DNA of 20,626 nt from an uncultured Caryophanales bacterium (GCA_946414975.1 CAMKQS010000019.1:1-20626); one strand, 5' to 3'. Counted from the stretch's first letter, positions 1 to 8,051 are shown. The notes: generated by a model from the sequence alone, not told the origin. Made by a program: numbers and translations.

Positions 1-65
1 GCTTCTTCCCATTCTTTACCTTCTATTTTAATTGATACTTCTTTTAAATTTTTATTTTTTGCCAT
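1..65 (-). CDS. N-terminus of a possible trigger factor (partial, runs off the window)
   Basis: Only the first 21 codons are visible, reading MAKNKNLKEVSIKIEG and then KEWEEA. The start is well supported: ATG at 65-63 follows a perfect GGAGG (71-75) at 5 nt. The basic start and the E-V-x-x-K-I-E-G-x-E-W pattern resemble the ribosome-binding N-domain start of trigger factor (ribosome-associated peptidyl-prolyl isomerase and chaperone) from low-GC Bacillota, but the diagnostic GFRxGKxP motif would lie outside the window. It follows rpe on the same strand after a 42-nt gap without a terminator, so it may be read from the upstream operon, or from a weak A+T-rich promoter in the gap. A short fragment, so the name is tentative. 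Confidence 0.4.
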   Translation of the reverse strand, partial: MAKNKNLKEVSIKIEGKEWEE

Positions 66-107
66 AATTACCTCCAACATCTATATAGTATATAATAATT
101 TAATTGT

Positions 108-746
108 TTAATCAAGCATTTTTTTTATTTTTTCTATTTGCTCATCATACGAATCACTATCAGTAATAAAGCTTCCTGAAACAACAATATCAGCATTGTT
201 GCACAGTTTAGCAGTTATATCATTAACACCGCCATCCACTTCAATTAAATAAGCATAATTTTTATCTTTTCTTATTTTATCTAACTCATTTATTTTAACA
301 GGACTATCATATATAAATTCTTGATGTCCATATCCTGGTTCAACACTCATAACAAGTACTAAATCCAAATATGGTAATATATCCATTATTTCTTCTACTT
401 TAGTATCTGGTTTAATTGCCATACCTGCTTTTATGTTAAATGATTTTATATATTCAATAATCTCTATATGATTTTCTACTGCTTCATAGTGAAATGTAAT
501 AATTAATGGATTTATATTTTTATATAAATCAATATATTTTTTTACATCACTAACCATTAAATGTACGTCAAGAGGTGTTTTAACATCTTTAAGTAAATTT
601 TCATATACATCATATGATATAGAATTATTACTAACAAATATGCCATCCATAACATCGATATGCATAAATGTTGTTTTAGTATCATCTAATTTTTTTATAT
701 TTTCTTCTATATCTTCTTTAATTGATAAAATTGATGTTGATATCAT
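108..746 (-). CDS. rpe: Ribulose-phosphate 3-epimerase
   Basis: Interconverts ribulose 5-phosphate and xylulose 5-phosphate in the pentose phosphate pathway; cytosolic TIM barrel. The 212 aa match the usual family length (about 215-220). Visible motifs: SILS (5-8), HIDVMDG (29-35), LDVHLMV (59-65), MSVEPGYG (133-140), EVDGGV (169-174) and a phosphate-gripping VVSGSF near the C-terminus. The expected metal and catalytic residues H29, D31, H62 and D171 are all present. The loop usually written NPGFGGQ is here EPGYGHQ, a conservative drift. The start is set by GAGGTGG just upstream and by a 4-nt ATGA overlap with rsgA, which implies translational coupling. Placement after rsgA is typical of Bacillota. 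Confidence 0.92.
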   Translation of the reverse strand: MISTSILSIKEDIEENIKKLDDTKTTFMHIDVMDGIFVSNNSISYDVYENLLKDVKTPLDVHLMVSDVKKYIDLYKNINPLIITFHYEAVENHIEIIEYIKSFNIKAGMAIKPDTKVEEIMDILPYLDLVLVMSVEPGYGHQEFIYDSPVKINELDKIRKDKNYAYLIEVDGGVNDITAKLCNNADIVVSGSFITDSDSYDEQIEKIKKMLD

Positions 747-1573
747 CTTTCCACCTCACTTATAAATTTTATATAATTATCATATCTAGATTTTAATATA
801 TTATTATTGATTTCATTTTTTATTCTACAATCATCTTCTAAGTTATGCATGCAATCTTTATATTTACAATACTCTCGATAATTATTAAACTCTATAAAAT
901 TATCTCTTATATCTTCTTTTTTCATTCCAATAAATGATATTTTAGAAAATCCTGGAGTATCTGCAATAAGTCCATCTAATACTTCTAATAATTCTACATG
1001 TCGTGTTGTATGTTTACCACGACCTAGAGCAACCGATACCTCACCTGTTAATAACTCTAAATTGCTATCCAGATTATTCAGTAAAGTCGACTTACCTGCA
1101 CCACTTTGACCAACAAATACAGTAACTTTATCTTTAAATACTTCTTTTATGGACATATCAGTATAAACTTGATAACCAATTTTTTTATAATAATCTAAAA
1201 TTTTAAATAAATTATTAATTTCGAATTCATTCAATAAATCTGTCTTTGATACATATATAATTGGTTTAATATTATTATATTCAATTATGCATAATAATTT
1301 ATCTAGCAAATCTAATGAAAATTCTGGTATTTTATTACTCATAACAATTACTGCTTGATCAACATTTGCAATACTTGGTCTAATAAGTTCATTTTTTCTA
1401 GATTTTATTTCTATTATACACTTTGTATTACAATCAATTAAGGCATTATCACCAACAAGTGGTGTAATGCCCATATTGCGAAATTTTCCTCTTGCTTTGC
1501 ATATATATGATTTGTTGTCTACCTTTACTGTATAATCATTACTAATTTGTTTTACTATTTTTCCTTCTATCAT
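743..1573 (-). CDS. rsgA: Small ribosomal subunit biogenesis GTPase RsgA
   Basis: Circularly permuted GTPase that helps late maturation of the 30S subunit. The 276 aa contain an N-terminal OB-fold (about 1-65), then the G motifs in permuted order: G4 SKTD (109-112), G1 GQSGAGKS (155-162), GKHTTR (186-191) and G3 DTPG (205-208). The C-terminal zinc site is C236-x4-C241-x-H243-x5-C249, the family's exact spacing. ATG (1573-1571) lies one base after the prkC stop codon and uses a GTAGGA ribosome binding site that sits inside the last prkC codons, so it is probably coupled to prkC. It overlaps rpe by 4 nt. Part of the rlmN-prpC-prkC-rsgA-rpe operon. Confidence 0.95.
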   Translation of the reverse strand: MIEGKIVKQISNDYTVKVDNKSYICKARGKFRNMGITPLVGDNALIDCNTKCIIEIKSRKNELIRPSIANVDQAVIVMSNKIPEFSLDLLDKLLCIIEYNNIKPIIYVSKTDLLNEFEINNLFKILDYYKKIGYQVYTDMSIKEVFKDKVTVFVGQSGAGKSTLLNNLDSNLELLTGEVSVALGRGKHTTRHVELLEVLDGLIADTPGFSKISFIGMKKEDIRDNFIEFNNYREYCKYKDCMHNLEDDCRIKNEINNNILKSRYDNYIKFISEVER

Positions 1574-1574
1574 A

Positions 1575-3494
1575 TTATCCTACTGCATTCTGATTAGTAT
1601 TTGCTTGAATTGGAGCATTAGAACAACTAAATTTAGCTTTCAAAGTCATATCAGATGTAACTTTACTTTGGAAATTGTATTCACTTCCATTTAATTCCCA
1701 ATATTTGAATTCACAATTTTCTTTTGTTGGATTAGTATTTGGTTTTACAACATATGAATTATATTCTAGTGTTTGTTGATTAAATGTACCAGATCCTCCA
1801 TTAGCATCAAATTTTACTGTAAGCATCTTTGTTTTAGCAATTACAATTTTTAAATTATCATTTGTCTTAAGCTCACTATCGGCATCTTTACTTTGAGATA
1901 TAATATCTCCTGCTTTTTTATCTGTAGATTCTTCTTCTGTAAATGTACAATTAATTTTATTTTCTGTACAGAATTTATCTATACTATCTTTATCATATTT
2001 TCCATTCGTAAAATCAGGATATACTGTAATTAATGTTGCATAAGTAAGTTCTATTGCATCTCCCTTAGTTAATTTTTCTCCTGCTTGAATAGTTTGTTTT
2101 GTAATACTCTTTTCTTTAACTTTACTATTTTTATCTACTTTTTCTGCAGTAATTACAACACTAATACCTGCTTTTTCTAAATCTTTTTTTACCGTATCAA
2201 TATTCATACCTGTGTAATCTTCTATTGTAATTTGTTTTTTTCCTTTTGATACTGTTATTGTAACTGTACTTCCTTTTTTTACCTTAGCATTTTCTTTAGG
2301 ATTTACTTTAATTACAATATTTTTTTCATATTTATCACTATAATCTTTTTTCTCTTTTACAATAAATCCATCTTCTTTTAAAATATCTATAACGTCAGAC
2401 CTTTTTTCTCCAACTAGTTCATCTGGTATACTTATTTCTTTATTACCACTTTTTCCAACAACTACTGCAATTACAATACCAATAATAAGTACTGCAGCAA
2501 TAATTCCAAGTATTAAAATAATCTTTTTAAAATTCTTATTTTCTTTAGTATCTTCTACTTCTGTATCTTCATTAATATGATTATTTAATCTACTTAAATT
2601 TGGCATAACCTTTGTTTCATCTAAATCATTTTCTGGATATTTGTATACTACTCTTTTTTCATCTCTTCTAACAGGATCTAAACAAGTTTTTAAATCTTCA
2701 TACATCTCACGTGCTGAATCATACCTGTTTTTAGGATTTTTAGCACATGCTTTTAGTATTACATTTTCTACGATTTGTGGAATATCTGGTGATATTTCAC
2801 ATACTGATGGAATAGGTTCACGCATTTGTTTAATTGCAATTTCAACTGCATTTTCTCCTTTAAAAGGAAGTTTTCCAGTCAATAATTCAAACATTAAAAT
2901 TCCTAGTGAATATATATCACTTTTAATAGTCGAACCACTACCATTTGCTTGTTCTGGTGGCAGATAATGAACTGATCCCATTACTGAATTAGTTTGTGTA
3001 AGTTCATTATTATTAAGTGCCATGGCAATGCCAAAATCAGTAATCTTAACTCTTCCATCCTCTAGAATCATAACATTTTGTGGTTTAATATCTCTATGAA
3101 TTATATAGCTATCATGTGCACAAGATACAGCCGATGTAAGTTGTAACATAATATCTACTACTTCTTCTACTGTAAGGACTCCACGTTTTTTTATTAAACT
3201 CTTTAATGTTTTACCATTTATATATTCCATTACAATAAAATATTTACCATTATCTTCTCCAACATCGTAAACTTCTACTATGTTAGGATGCTTAAGTGAA
3301 CTTGCGGAATTTGCTTCTCTTTGAAATCTACGAACAAATTTTTCATCTTCTGCAAGATCTCCTCTTAATATTTTAACTGCAACTTCACGTTCTAAAATTG
3401 TATCATAAGCTAAATATACATTAGCCATTCCACCTTCGCCAATTGATTTTATTATCTTATAGCGCTCATCGATTAATTGTCCTTTTATTATCAT
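1575..3494 (-). CDS. prkC: PASTA-domain serine/threonine kinase (PrkC/StkP type) with a C-terminal InlB-type repeat
   Basis: Membrane Ser/Thr kinase that senses muropeptides or lipid II and controls cell wall growth and division. Kinase domain about 12-270: glycine loop GEGGMANVY (19-27), ATP lysine K41, E60, HRDIKPQN (133-140, catalytic D135), DFG (153-155), activation segment GSVHYLPPEQ (173-182). One membrane helix at about 324-347. Outside the cell are three PASTA-like units (about 353-417, 421-486, 489-553); the third is divergent and has two cysteines. Then follows a segment (about 558-622) reading VKFDANGGSGTF with F-x-Y-W and SDMTLKAKF, which fits an InlB B-repeat (Listeria-Bacteroides repeat, Flg_new). 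Kinases of this family usually end with PASTA domains, so this tail is odd. The start follows AAGGAGG and overlaps prpC by 4 nt (ATGA), the usual phosphatase-kinase coupling. Confidence 0.95.
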   Translation of the reverse strand: MIIKGQLIDERYKIIKSIGEGGMANVYLAYDTILEREVAVKILRGDLAEDEKFVRRFQREANSASSLKHPNIVEVYDVGEDNGKYFIVMEYINGKTLKSLIKKRGVLTVEEVVDIMLQLTSAVSCAHDSYIIHRDIKPQNVMILEDGRVKITDFGIAMALNNNELTQTNSVMGSVHYLPPEQANGSGSTIKSDIYSLGILMFELLTGKLPFKGENAVEIAIKQMREPIPSVCEISPDIPQIVENVILKACAKNPKNRYDSAREMYEDLKTCLDPVRRDEKRVVYKYPENDLDETKVMPNLSRLNNHINEDTEVEDTKENKNFKKIILILGIIAAVLIIGIVIAVVVGKSGNKEISIPDELVGEKRSDVIDILKEDGFIVKEKKDYSDKYEKNIVIKVNPKENAKVKKGSTVTITVSKGKKQITIEDYTGMNIDTVKKDLEKAGISVVITAEKVDKNSKVKEKSITKQTIQAGEKLTKGDAIELTYATLITVYPDFTNGKYDKDSIDKFCTENKINCTFTEEESTDKKAGDIISQSKDADSELKTNDNLKIVIAKTKMLTVKFDANGGSGTFNQQTLEYNSYVVKPNTNPTKENCEFKYWELNGSEYNFQSKVTSDMTLKAKFSCSNAPIQANTNQNAVG

Positions 3495-4228
3495 ATATTA
3501 TCCTCCTTATTTAAATAGGCAATCGATATATTGTCGCTACCCCCTCTATTATTTGCCTTAAATACCAATTTATCTAATTTTTCTTCTATAGTCATATCAC
3601 TATTAAGTATTTTTTCAATAGTATTATCATCAAGCATATTTGTAAGGCCATCGCTACATAAAAATATTCCATCAATACCAAGTTCAACATTAAATATATC
3701 TACCTCAACATCAACAGATGCACCGAGTGCTCGCATAAGTACATTTTTCTTAGGGTGATTCTTTGCCTCTTTTTCACTTAATTCACCTGATTTAACAAGC
3801 AAATTAACTAGTGTATGATCAACTGTTACTTTATGTAATTTTTTGTTTTTTATAACATATCCAGAAGAATCTCCAATATTACCTACAAGTAAAAATGTTT
3901 TAGATAGGATTGCTAAAACAAGCGTTGTTCCCATCCCTGAACTTTCTTTATGCATAGATACATACTTATATATCAAAGCATTAGCTTCTTTCACAATGTC
4001 TTGAATCCAATTAATAGCATCCTCTTTATTACCTACACTACTAATTTCTTTAAAACGAGTTGCAATATGATTAAGTGCTATACTGCTTGCAACCTCACCA
4101 TCTTTATGGCCGCCCATGCCATCCGCAACAGCAAGTAAAATCTCTCCAGATGCATTTTCAACAATATTTACACTATCTTCATTACGCTCTCGTACTTTAC
4201 CAGGATCGGTTATATATAAATATCTCAT
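3491..4228 (-). CDS. prpC: PP2C-type protein phosphatase (PrpC/Stp)
   Basis: Mn/Mg-dependent phosphatase that reverses phosphorylation by the neighbouring PrkC; cytosolic. 245 aa, normal for the family. Motifs in order: RERNEDS (13-19, metal residue D18), ADGMGGH (35-41, metal residue D36), GDSSGY (usually GDSRxY), the HPKKNVLMRALG segment, LCSDGLTNML, and a C-terminal GGSDNIS with the third metal aspartate. The start is supported by GAGGAGGG about 5 nt upstream. It overlaps both neighbours by 4 nt (rlmN upstream, prkC downstream), so the three genes are translationally coupled. The GDSS variant could slightly alter the active-site loop, but all visible metal ligands are kept. Confidence 0.95.
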   Translation of the reverse strand: MRYLYITDPGKVRERNEDSVNIVENASGEILLAVADGMGGHKDGEVASSIALNHIATRFKEISSVGNKEDAINWIQDIVKEANALIYKYVSMHKESSGMGTTLVLAILSKTFLLVGNIGDSSGYVIKNKKLHKVTVDHTLVNLLVKSGELSEKEAKNHPKKNVLMRALGASVDVEVDIFNVELGIDGIFLCSDGLTNMLDDNTIEKILNSDMTIEEKLDKLVFKANNRGGSDNISIAYLNKEDNI

Positions 4229-5250
4229 AATCCCTCCTCATAATTAGCTCTAAGCTGACCACACGCAGCTTTAACCTTGCTACCAAACTCTCTTCTAATT
4301 GTAACATTTATATTATTTTTTTTCAATACATCATAAAACTCTAATATCTTATTTTTGCTACTTTTTTTATATTCTATATGACTTGTTTCATTATATGGAA
4401 TTAAATTAACATAGCAATTAATTCCTTTAAGTAATTTACTTAGCTCAATCGCACATTCTTTTGAATCATTAACACTATCAAGCATTATATATTCAAAAGT
4501 AACTCTTCTATTAGTAACTTTAATATATTCTTTTAAAGCCTCAATTAACTCTTCTATCTTATATGCCTTATTTATATTCATTATTTTATCTCTTATCTCA
4601 TTATTAGGAGCATGAAGAGAAATTGCTAAATTAACTTGTTTATCATATTTTGTAAATTCTTTAATCTTAGGAACAATGCCACAAGTAGATACGGTAATAT
4701 GACGACTTCCAAGACTAATACCATTATCATCATTAATAATATCTATAAAATTAATAACATTATCATAATTATCAAATGGTTCTCCTATCCCCATTAATAC
4801 TACATGTGATATTCTATCCTTAATATCTTCTTCTATTTTTAATATCTGTAAAACCATTTCATATGATTCTAAATTACGAACTTTCTTAAGTCTCCCGGAT
4901 TCACAAAATTTGCATCCCATATTACATCCTACTTGCGTAGATATGCAAAGACTATTTCCATAATCGTGGTACATTAAAACAGCTTCTACTTTGTTATTAT
5001 CAGATAAATTAAACAAATACTTTTTTACATCAACATCTTCATTTTTAGTAAGAATAGTTATATCATCAAAAGAAAAATTATTTTTTAAAAGACTAATAAC
5101 TTCTTTACTAATATTATACATACTATCAAAACTTTTAACCCTTTTTTTATACAGCCAATCATATACTTGCTTAGCTTTAAACTTTTTATAACCATTATTT
5201 ATAAAGAAAGACTCTAAATCTTTCATACTAATTCCATATATACTTTGCAT
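4225..5250 (-). CDS. rlmN: Radical SAM 23S rRNA/tRNA adenine-C2 methyltransferase RlmN
   Basis: Methylates C2 of A2503 in 23S rRNA and of A37 in some tRNAs by a radical SAM, methyl-cysteine mechanism. 341 aa from the chosen start. The cluster-binding CxxxCxxC is C109, C113, C116 (GCNMGCKFC); the MGIGEP motif and the C-terminal AACGQL with the methyl-carrying C330 are intact; E89 in VEAVLM fits the catalytic base. I chose ATG at 5250 because AGAGG lies 7 nt upstream; an in-frame GTG at 5268 would place that AGAGG inside the reading frame. The segment after the cluster (CESGRLKKVRNL) deviates from the usual CATG/CAST version, but gene order argues for RlmN over Cfr. It is the first gene of the operon; its promoter must lie in 5251-5310, where I see only A+T-rich -10-like sequence. 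Confidence 0.92.
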   Translation of the reverse strand: MQSIYGISMKDLESFFINNGYKKFKAKQVYDWLYKKRVKSFDSMYNISKEVISLLKNNFSFDDITILTKNEDVDVKKYLFNLSDNNKVEAVLMYHDYGNSLCISTQVGCNMGCKFCESGRLKKVRNLESYEMVLQILKIEEDIKDRISHVVLMGIGEPFDNYDNVINFIDIINDDNGISLGSRHITVSTCGIVPKIKEFTKYDKQVNLAISLHAPNNEIRDKIMNINKAYKIEELIEALKEYIKVTNRRVTFEYIMLDSVNDSKECAIELSKLLKGINCYVNLIPYNETSHIEYKKSSKNKILEFYDVLKKNNINVTIRREFGSKVKAACGQLRANYEEGL

Positions 5251-5310
5251 AATAAAACCTCTATTCACATTTTATCATAAAATATTATTCATTTAAATAA
5301 AACTAGCAAA

Positions 5311-5335
5311 AAAAGTTGAGAAATTCCCAACTTAT
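5311..5335 (-). terminator. Intrinsic terminator of the serpin gene
   Basis: Stem AAGTTG/CAACTT (5313-5318 with 5328-5333) and a 9-nt loop. Read on the minus strand it is followed by seven T (A run on the plus strand at about 5308-5314). It lies just after the serpin stop codon and separates it from the rlmN operon. A T run on the other side makes it weakly bidirectional. Confidence 0.8.
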
Positions 5336-5346
5336 TTTTTCTATAA

Positions 5347-6930
5347 TTAATCAAGATCAGAATAATATGGATTATAATCTGGATCATTTTTCCAATCAAG
5401 TGGATTATATACTGTACCTGTAAACCATACTTCACCAGATTTTTTATCTCTGATTATAAACATATATGGTTTATCAAAAGTTAAATCTATCTCTTCAACT
5501 GGAACATCAAATAAGTAATCAAACGATCCTCCTGCACCAGCTCCACCCATAATAGAAGCTGCTGATGCCTTAATTCCATCTTGTGTAAATTCAATATTAG
5601 CCTTATGTTTAGCATCATTTATATACATACCTTTTTCAGTAGATATTTTTGATAAATTAGCTTTTGATGGCTCAAACACATCTGTAATTCCTAATTCTTT
5701 CAAATCTTTAATTAAATCAAGATCATAATCAAATTTAAATTTAGGAATAAATCCTGTAATTTTAGTAACAACTCCATCTTTAAAGTTTTCACAATTTAAT
5801 TCTTTTAAGCTACTTATAATCTTATTAAGTTCTTTAGCATCAGTCTTATTTACAAATGTATCTAGATTATCTTTTAATGGCATAACTGCTACATATTGTA
5901 AAGTAGTTCCATCATATTCTTTTAAATCTTTAGCAAATGCTTTAACATCATCATCTACATATAGTGAGAATTCTGTTGTTTTATCAACACTCTTATAGTT
6001 AGAATTAATCTGTGGAATATACTCATCTAAATAACTACTTATTATCTTGTTAATATGTTCTTCTGATTCATCACCATTTAGTTCCCATTTATTATTAGGA
6101 TCAGCTAAGTATTCTCTATATGCAATATCAACAGTTTTTCTAATATTTGCTTCCCCTAATTCTTTTACTATATCGTAATTATTTAAAGAAGCAATTATTT
6201 TCATACCTGCAACCTCTTGATTTCCGTTAAATGTCTTAGGAGTAATGTGATTAGGCCCTGACCAATAAAAATTTTCGTGGGCGTAATGAACTCCTACTCC
6301 TATACCCTTTCCTAGTAAGAATTTTTCATTCCAATCCATATCAATACCTAATGCATTTATAAGTAAAAATCTTTGTTCTGGATCAATCTCACTTAACATA
6401 TTATCGATTAGTTTAAGTGTCTTTTCACTAATCCAAGAATTAACATTATCTGGTGAAGCGAATGAATCATATTTTACTTCTGCACCAAATTTATCTTGAA
6501 GCTTATTTATATAATCTTCTTTAATTGAATCTTTATAAGTATCTTTTATAAATATTGCATTAGCAAGTGACATATTTGCACTATTAGTATACTTATTAGG
6601 ATTATAATCTCCTATAACATTTGTGATTTGATCTTTAGAATCACCAGATGCACCAACTTCAAGCATTGCAAGAGCATATTTAATTGATAGAGGACTATAT
6701 ATTTTATTTACTTTTTCATTTTCTTGTTTTAAAAATGCAAGATCAAAATTTTCAAGTGAATTACCACTCATTCTATATTCTGATTTTTTGATTTTTGTAG
6801 TAACAGTAGTACTGTTTTTAGTTCCCTTTTTATTGTTTAAAATTAATACTACACCTACTGCTATTATAGCTATTATCAATATAACTAATAATATAATTAC
6901 TATTTTTTTACCTTTTTTCTTTTTTTCCAT
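5347..6930 (-). CDS. Membrane-anchored serpin (serine protease inhibitor family)
   Basis: 527 aa. A lysine-rich start and one hydrophobic segment (about 10-32) predict an N-terminal signal anchor with the rest outside the cell. The serpin fold is clear: NKIYSPLSIKYALAML (75-90) with GASGDSKDQI, LANAIFIKD (122-130), the INALG strand followed by DMDW (191-200), FIPKFKFDYD (394-403), the hinge QDGIKASAAS (450-459), and DKPYMFIIRD followed by GTVYNP at the C-terminus. Serpins trap target proteases by inserting the cleaved reactive loop; the loop here (about 450-475) is small-residue rich (GGAGAGG). P14 is Ile instead of the usual Thr/Ser, so inhibitory activity is likely but not certain. Compared with the usual 370-400 aa core there is an extra segment of about 120 residues around 203-325. 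ATG at 6930 has a GGAGG at good spacing. It stands alone between a promoter and a terminator. Confidence 0.9.
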   Translation of the reverse strand: MEKKKKGKKIVIILLVILIIAIIAVGVVLILNNKKGTKNSTTVTTKIKKSEYRMSGNSLENFDLAFLKQENEKVNKIYSPLSIKYALAMLEVGASGDSKDQITNVIGDYNPNKYTNSANMSLANAIFIKDTYKDSIKEDYINKLQDKFGAEVKYDSFASPDNVNSWISEKTLKLIDNMLSEIDPEQRFLLINALGIDMDWNEKFLLGKGIGVGVHYAHENFYWSGPNHITPKTFNGNQEVAGMKIIASLNNYDIVKELGEANIRKTVDIAYREYLADPNNKWELNGDESEEHINKIISSYLDEYIPQINSNYKSVDKTTEFSLYVDDDVKAFAKDLKEYDGTTLQYVAVMPLKDNLDTFVNKTDAKELNKIISSLKELNCENFKDGVVTKITGFIPKFKFDYDLDLIKDLKELGITDVFEPSKANLSKISTEKGMYINDAKHKANIEFTQDGIKASAASIMGGAGAGGSFDYLFDVPVEEIDLTFDKPYMFIIRDKKSGEVWFTGTVYNPLDWKNDPDYNPYYSDLD

Positions 6931-6963
6931 AATATACCTCCTTTTTTTCCATAATATACCTCC
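6920..6963 (-). repeat. Perfect tandem duplication of the serpin ribosome binding site and start codon
   Basis: Two adjacent identical 22-nt units (6920-6941 and 6942-6963). On the minus strand each holds GGAGG, a 7-nt spacer, ATG and the following GAAAAAAA. The downstream copy starts the serpin. The upstream copy starts a different frame (22 is not a multiple of 3) and encodes a 14-codon peptide, MEKKEVYYGKKEKR, that stops at 6908-6910 inside the serpin coding sequence. Confidence 0.95.
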
Positions 6964-7005
6964 TTTTTATAAATAAAATATATATTCATATACTCTTATA
7001 AATTT

Positions 7006-7014
7006 ATTATACCA
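7006..7014 (-). promoter_or_regulatory. Extended -10 promoter of the serpin gene
   Basis: Minus strand TGG-TATAAT, a perfect -10 hexamer (7006-7011) with an upstream TG (7013-7014). No good -35 is seen, as is common for extended -10 promoters. It lies about 75 nt before the serpin start. Confidence 0.6.
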
Positions 7015-7064
7015 TCTAGATAAAAAAAAAGCACATTAAATTTATTTATTTACATTTATTTACG

Positions 7065-7073
7065 TGTTATAAT
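7065..7073 (+). promoter_or_regulatory. Extended -10 promoter of the zinc-ribbon gene
   Basis: Plus strand TG-T-TATAAT with the perfect -10 at 7068-7073. A TTTACA just upstream is too close to serve as a normal -35. It is 20 nt before the TTG start, so the 5' leader would be very short. Confidence 0.55.
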
Positions 7074-7092
7074 TGTAAAGGAGATAATTAAA

Positions 7093-7329
7093 TTGAGAAA
7101 ATGTAATAATTGTAATATTGAAATGTTAGATGGTTCATTATATGGAATGCCACGTTTTATGGATATGGATCACGATATCGATAAATTTTATTTCAATGTC
7201 AAAACTGGAGAAAATACAAATTTTCTAGGAATAAAATATGATGAGGCTAAAAAAATTGTTTTAAATGCTTGTGTATGTCCTAAATGTGGAAAAGTTGAAC
7301 TATATGTCAGTCCAGATAATTTAAAATAA
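7093..7329 (+). CDS. Small zinc-ribbon protein, two CxxC pairs
   Basis: 78 aa with CNNC at residues 4-7 and CPKC at 62-65, the layout of a zinc ribbon split by about 55 residues. The pattern (C-x2-C near the start, then a C-terminal CPxCGK-[VI] strand) resembles small DUF6487-like zinc proteins of Bacillota; function is unknown. No signal peptide or membrane segment, so it is cytosolic. The start is TTG at 7093, chosen because AAAGGAG (7077-7083) lies 9 nt upstream and no ATG occurs before residue 11. Monocistronic: own extended -10 promoter and a terminator right after the stop. Confidence 0.7.
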   Translation: MRKCNNCNIEMLDGSLYGMPRFMDMDHDIDKFYFNVKTGENTNFLGIKYDEAKKIVLNACVCPKCGKVELYVSPDNLK

Positions 7330-7331
7330 GA

Positions 7332-7360
7332 ATTATTCTATAAAAAGGATAATCTTTTTT
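7332..7360 (+). terminator. Intrinsic terminator of the zinc-ribbon gene
   Basis: Stem ATTATTC/GGATAAT (7332-7338 with 7347-7353, one G-U pair) followed by C and six T at 7355-7360. Confidence 0.75.
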
Positions 7361-7402
7361 GTTTTAAATTAATATTATTACATATATTTTTAGAGTTAAT
7401 GT

Positions 7403-7431
7403 TTGAAACAAAATAAATTATAGTATATAAT
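7403..7431 (+). promoter_or_regulatory. Near-consensus sigma-A-type promoter
   Basis: TTGAAA (7403-7408), 17-nt spacer, TATAAT (7426-7431). The expected transcription start at about 7438 lies only a few bases before an ATG at 7441, which supports use of the second ATG at 7462 for the downstream gene. Confidence 0.8.
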
Positions 7432-7461
7432 AAGAATCAAATGAAAAAGGAGAAATATATT

Positions 7462-8022
7462 ATGGCATACGAAGAATATTTTGATTTATATTTACTTGCT
7501 CAAGAAAAAAATGATGCACCTTATTATATTGTATCTTTTGATGTAGCTAATAGTAAAACATTGACAACAGAAGAAAATATACGCATGCATAAAAATATTG
7601 ATATAATAATAAAATATGTATATAACAAATTACTTGAAACTGAAAAAAAATTAAATAAACAAATTGTAATAAAGGATGAAAGATTTTTTAAACCATGGGA
7701 AGTTGGTGTTTCTAGGTGGAGTGGGAATGGAAATTATATGGATCCATTTATTTTTGGAGATTGTTTTCAATTCACTGTTTTAAGGAATACTGTATCTAAA
7801 GAACAAATAATAAAATGGGTCGATGAATGTAAAGAAAAGTTAAATATGAAAGAAGAACTTCACTTAGCAGATGGATATTATGAAACGAATAATTGGAATG
7901 AATCTGGAACCAAGTTTTATAGAGGTTATTGCATTCAAACACTAGAGACACTACATAAATCACGAGTTCAAAAAGAACTAAAGAAAGTAAAAAAGTTAGT
8001 TATAGATAATAATAATATATAA
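7462..8022 (+). CDS. Uncharacterised 186-aa protein with faint nucleotidyl-cyclase/SatD-like motifs
   Basis: I do not recognise the family with certainty. Cytosolic, no membrane segment. Seen: a strand-like YYIVSFDVANSKT (21-33), a long helix, an IFGDCFQF strand (97-104), an LHLADGYY strand (134-141) and FYRGYCIQTLE (152-162). Order and spacing (D27 in the first strand, D100 in a GD-x-F turn, then a helix starting with a G) recall the class III cyclase-like fold and SatD-type proteins with their D-x-x-x-SK and GDxFQ motifs. This is inference from pattern only; catalytic activity is not shown. The start at 7462 is preferred over the in-frame ATG at 7441 because AAGGAG (7447-7452) lies 9 nt upstream and would otherwise be coding. 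Own promoter and terminator. Confidence 0.65.
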   Translation: MAYEEYFDLYLLAQEKNDAPYYIVSFDVANSKTLTTEENIRMHKNIDIIIKYVYNKLLETEKKLNKQIVIKDERFFKPWEVGVSRWSGNGNYMDPFIFGDCFQFTVLRNTVSKEQIIKWVDECKEKLNMKEELHLADGYYETNNWNESGTKFYRGYCIQTLETLHKSRVQKELKKVKKLVIDNNNI

Positions 8023-8025
8023 ATA

Positions 8026-8051
8026 AAATACTCATTTAAGGGTATTTTTTT
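8026..8051 (+). terminator. Intrinsic terminator of the 186-aa gene
   Basis: Stem AAATACTC/GGGTATTT (8026-8033 with 8040-8047), 6-nt loop, then T run to 8051. It leaves only 25 nt before the LysM gene, in which I see no clear promoter. Confidence 0.8.

Noticed and set aside
2641..2967. 108-codon plus-strand frame opposite the prkC kinase domain
   Set aside because: Antisense shadow of a clear kinase coding region with no ribosome binding site or recognisable protein.
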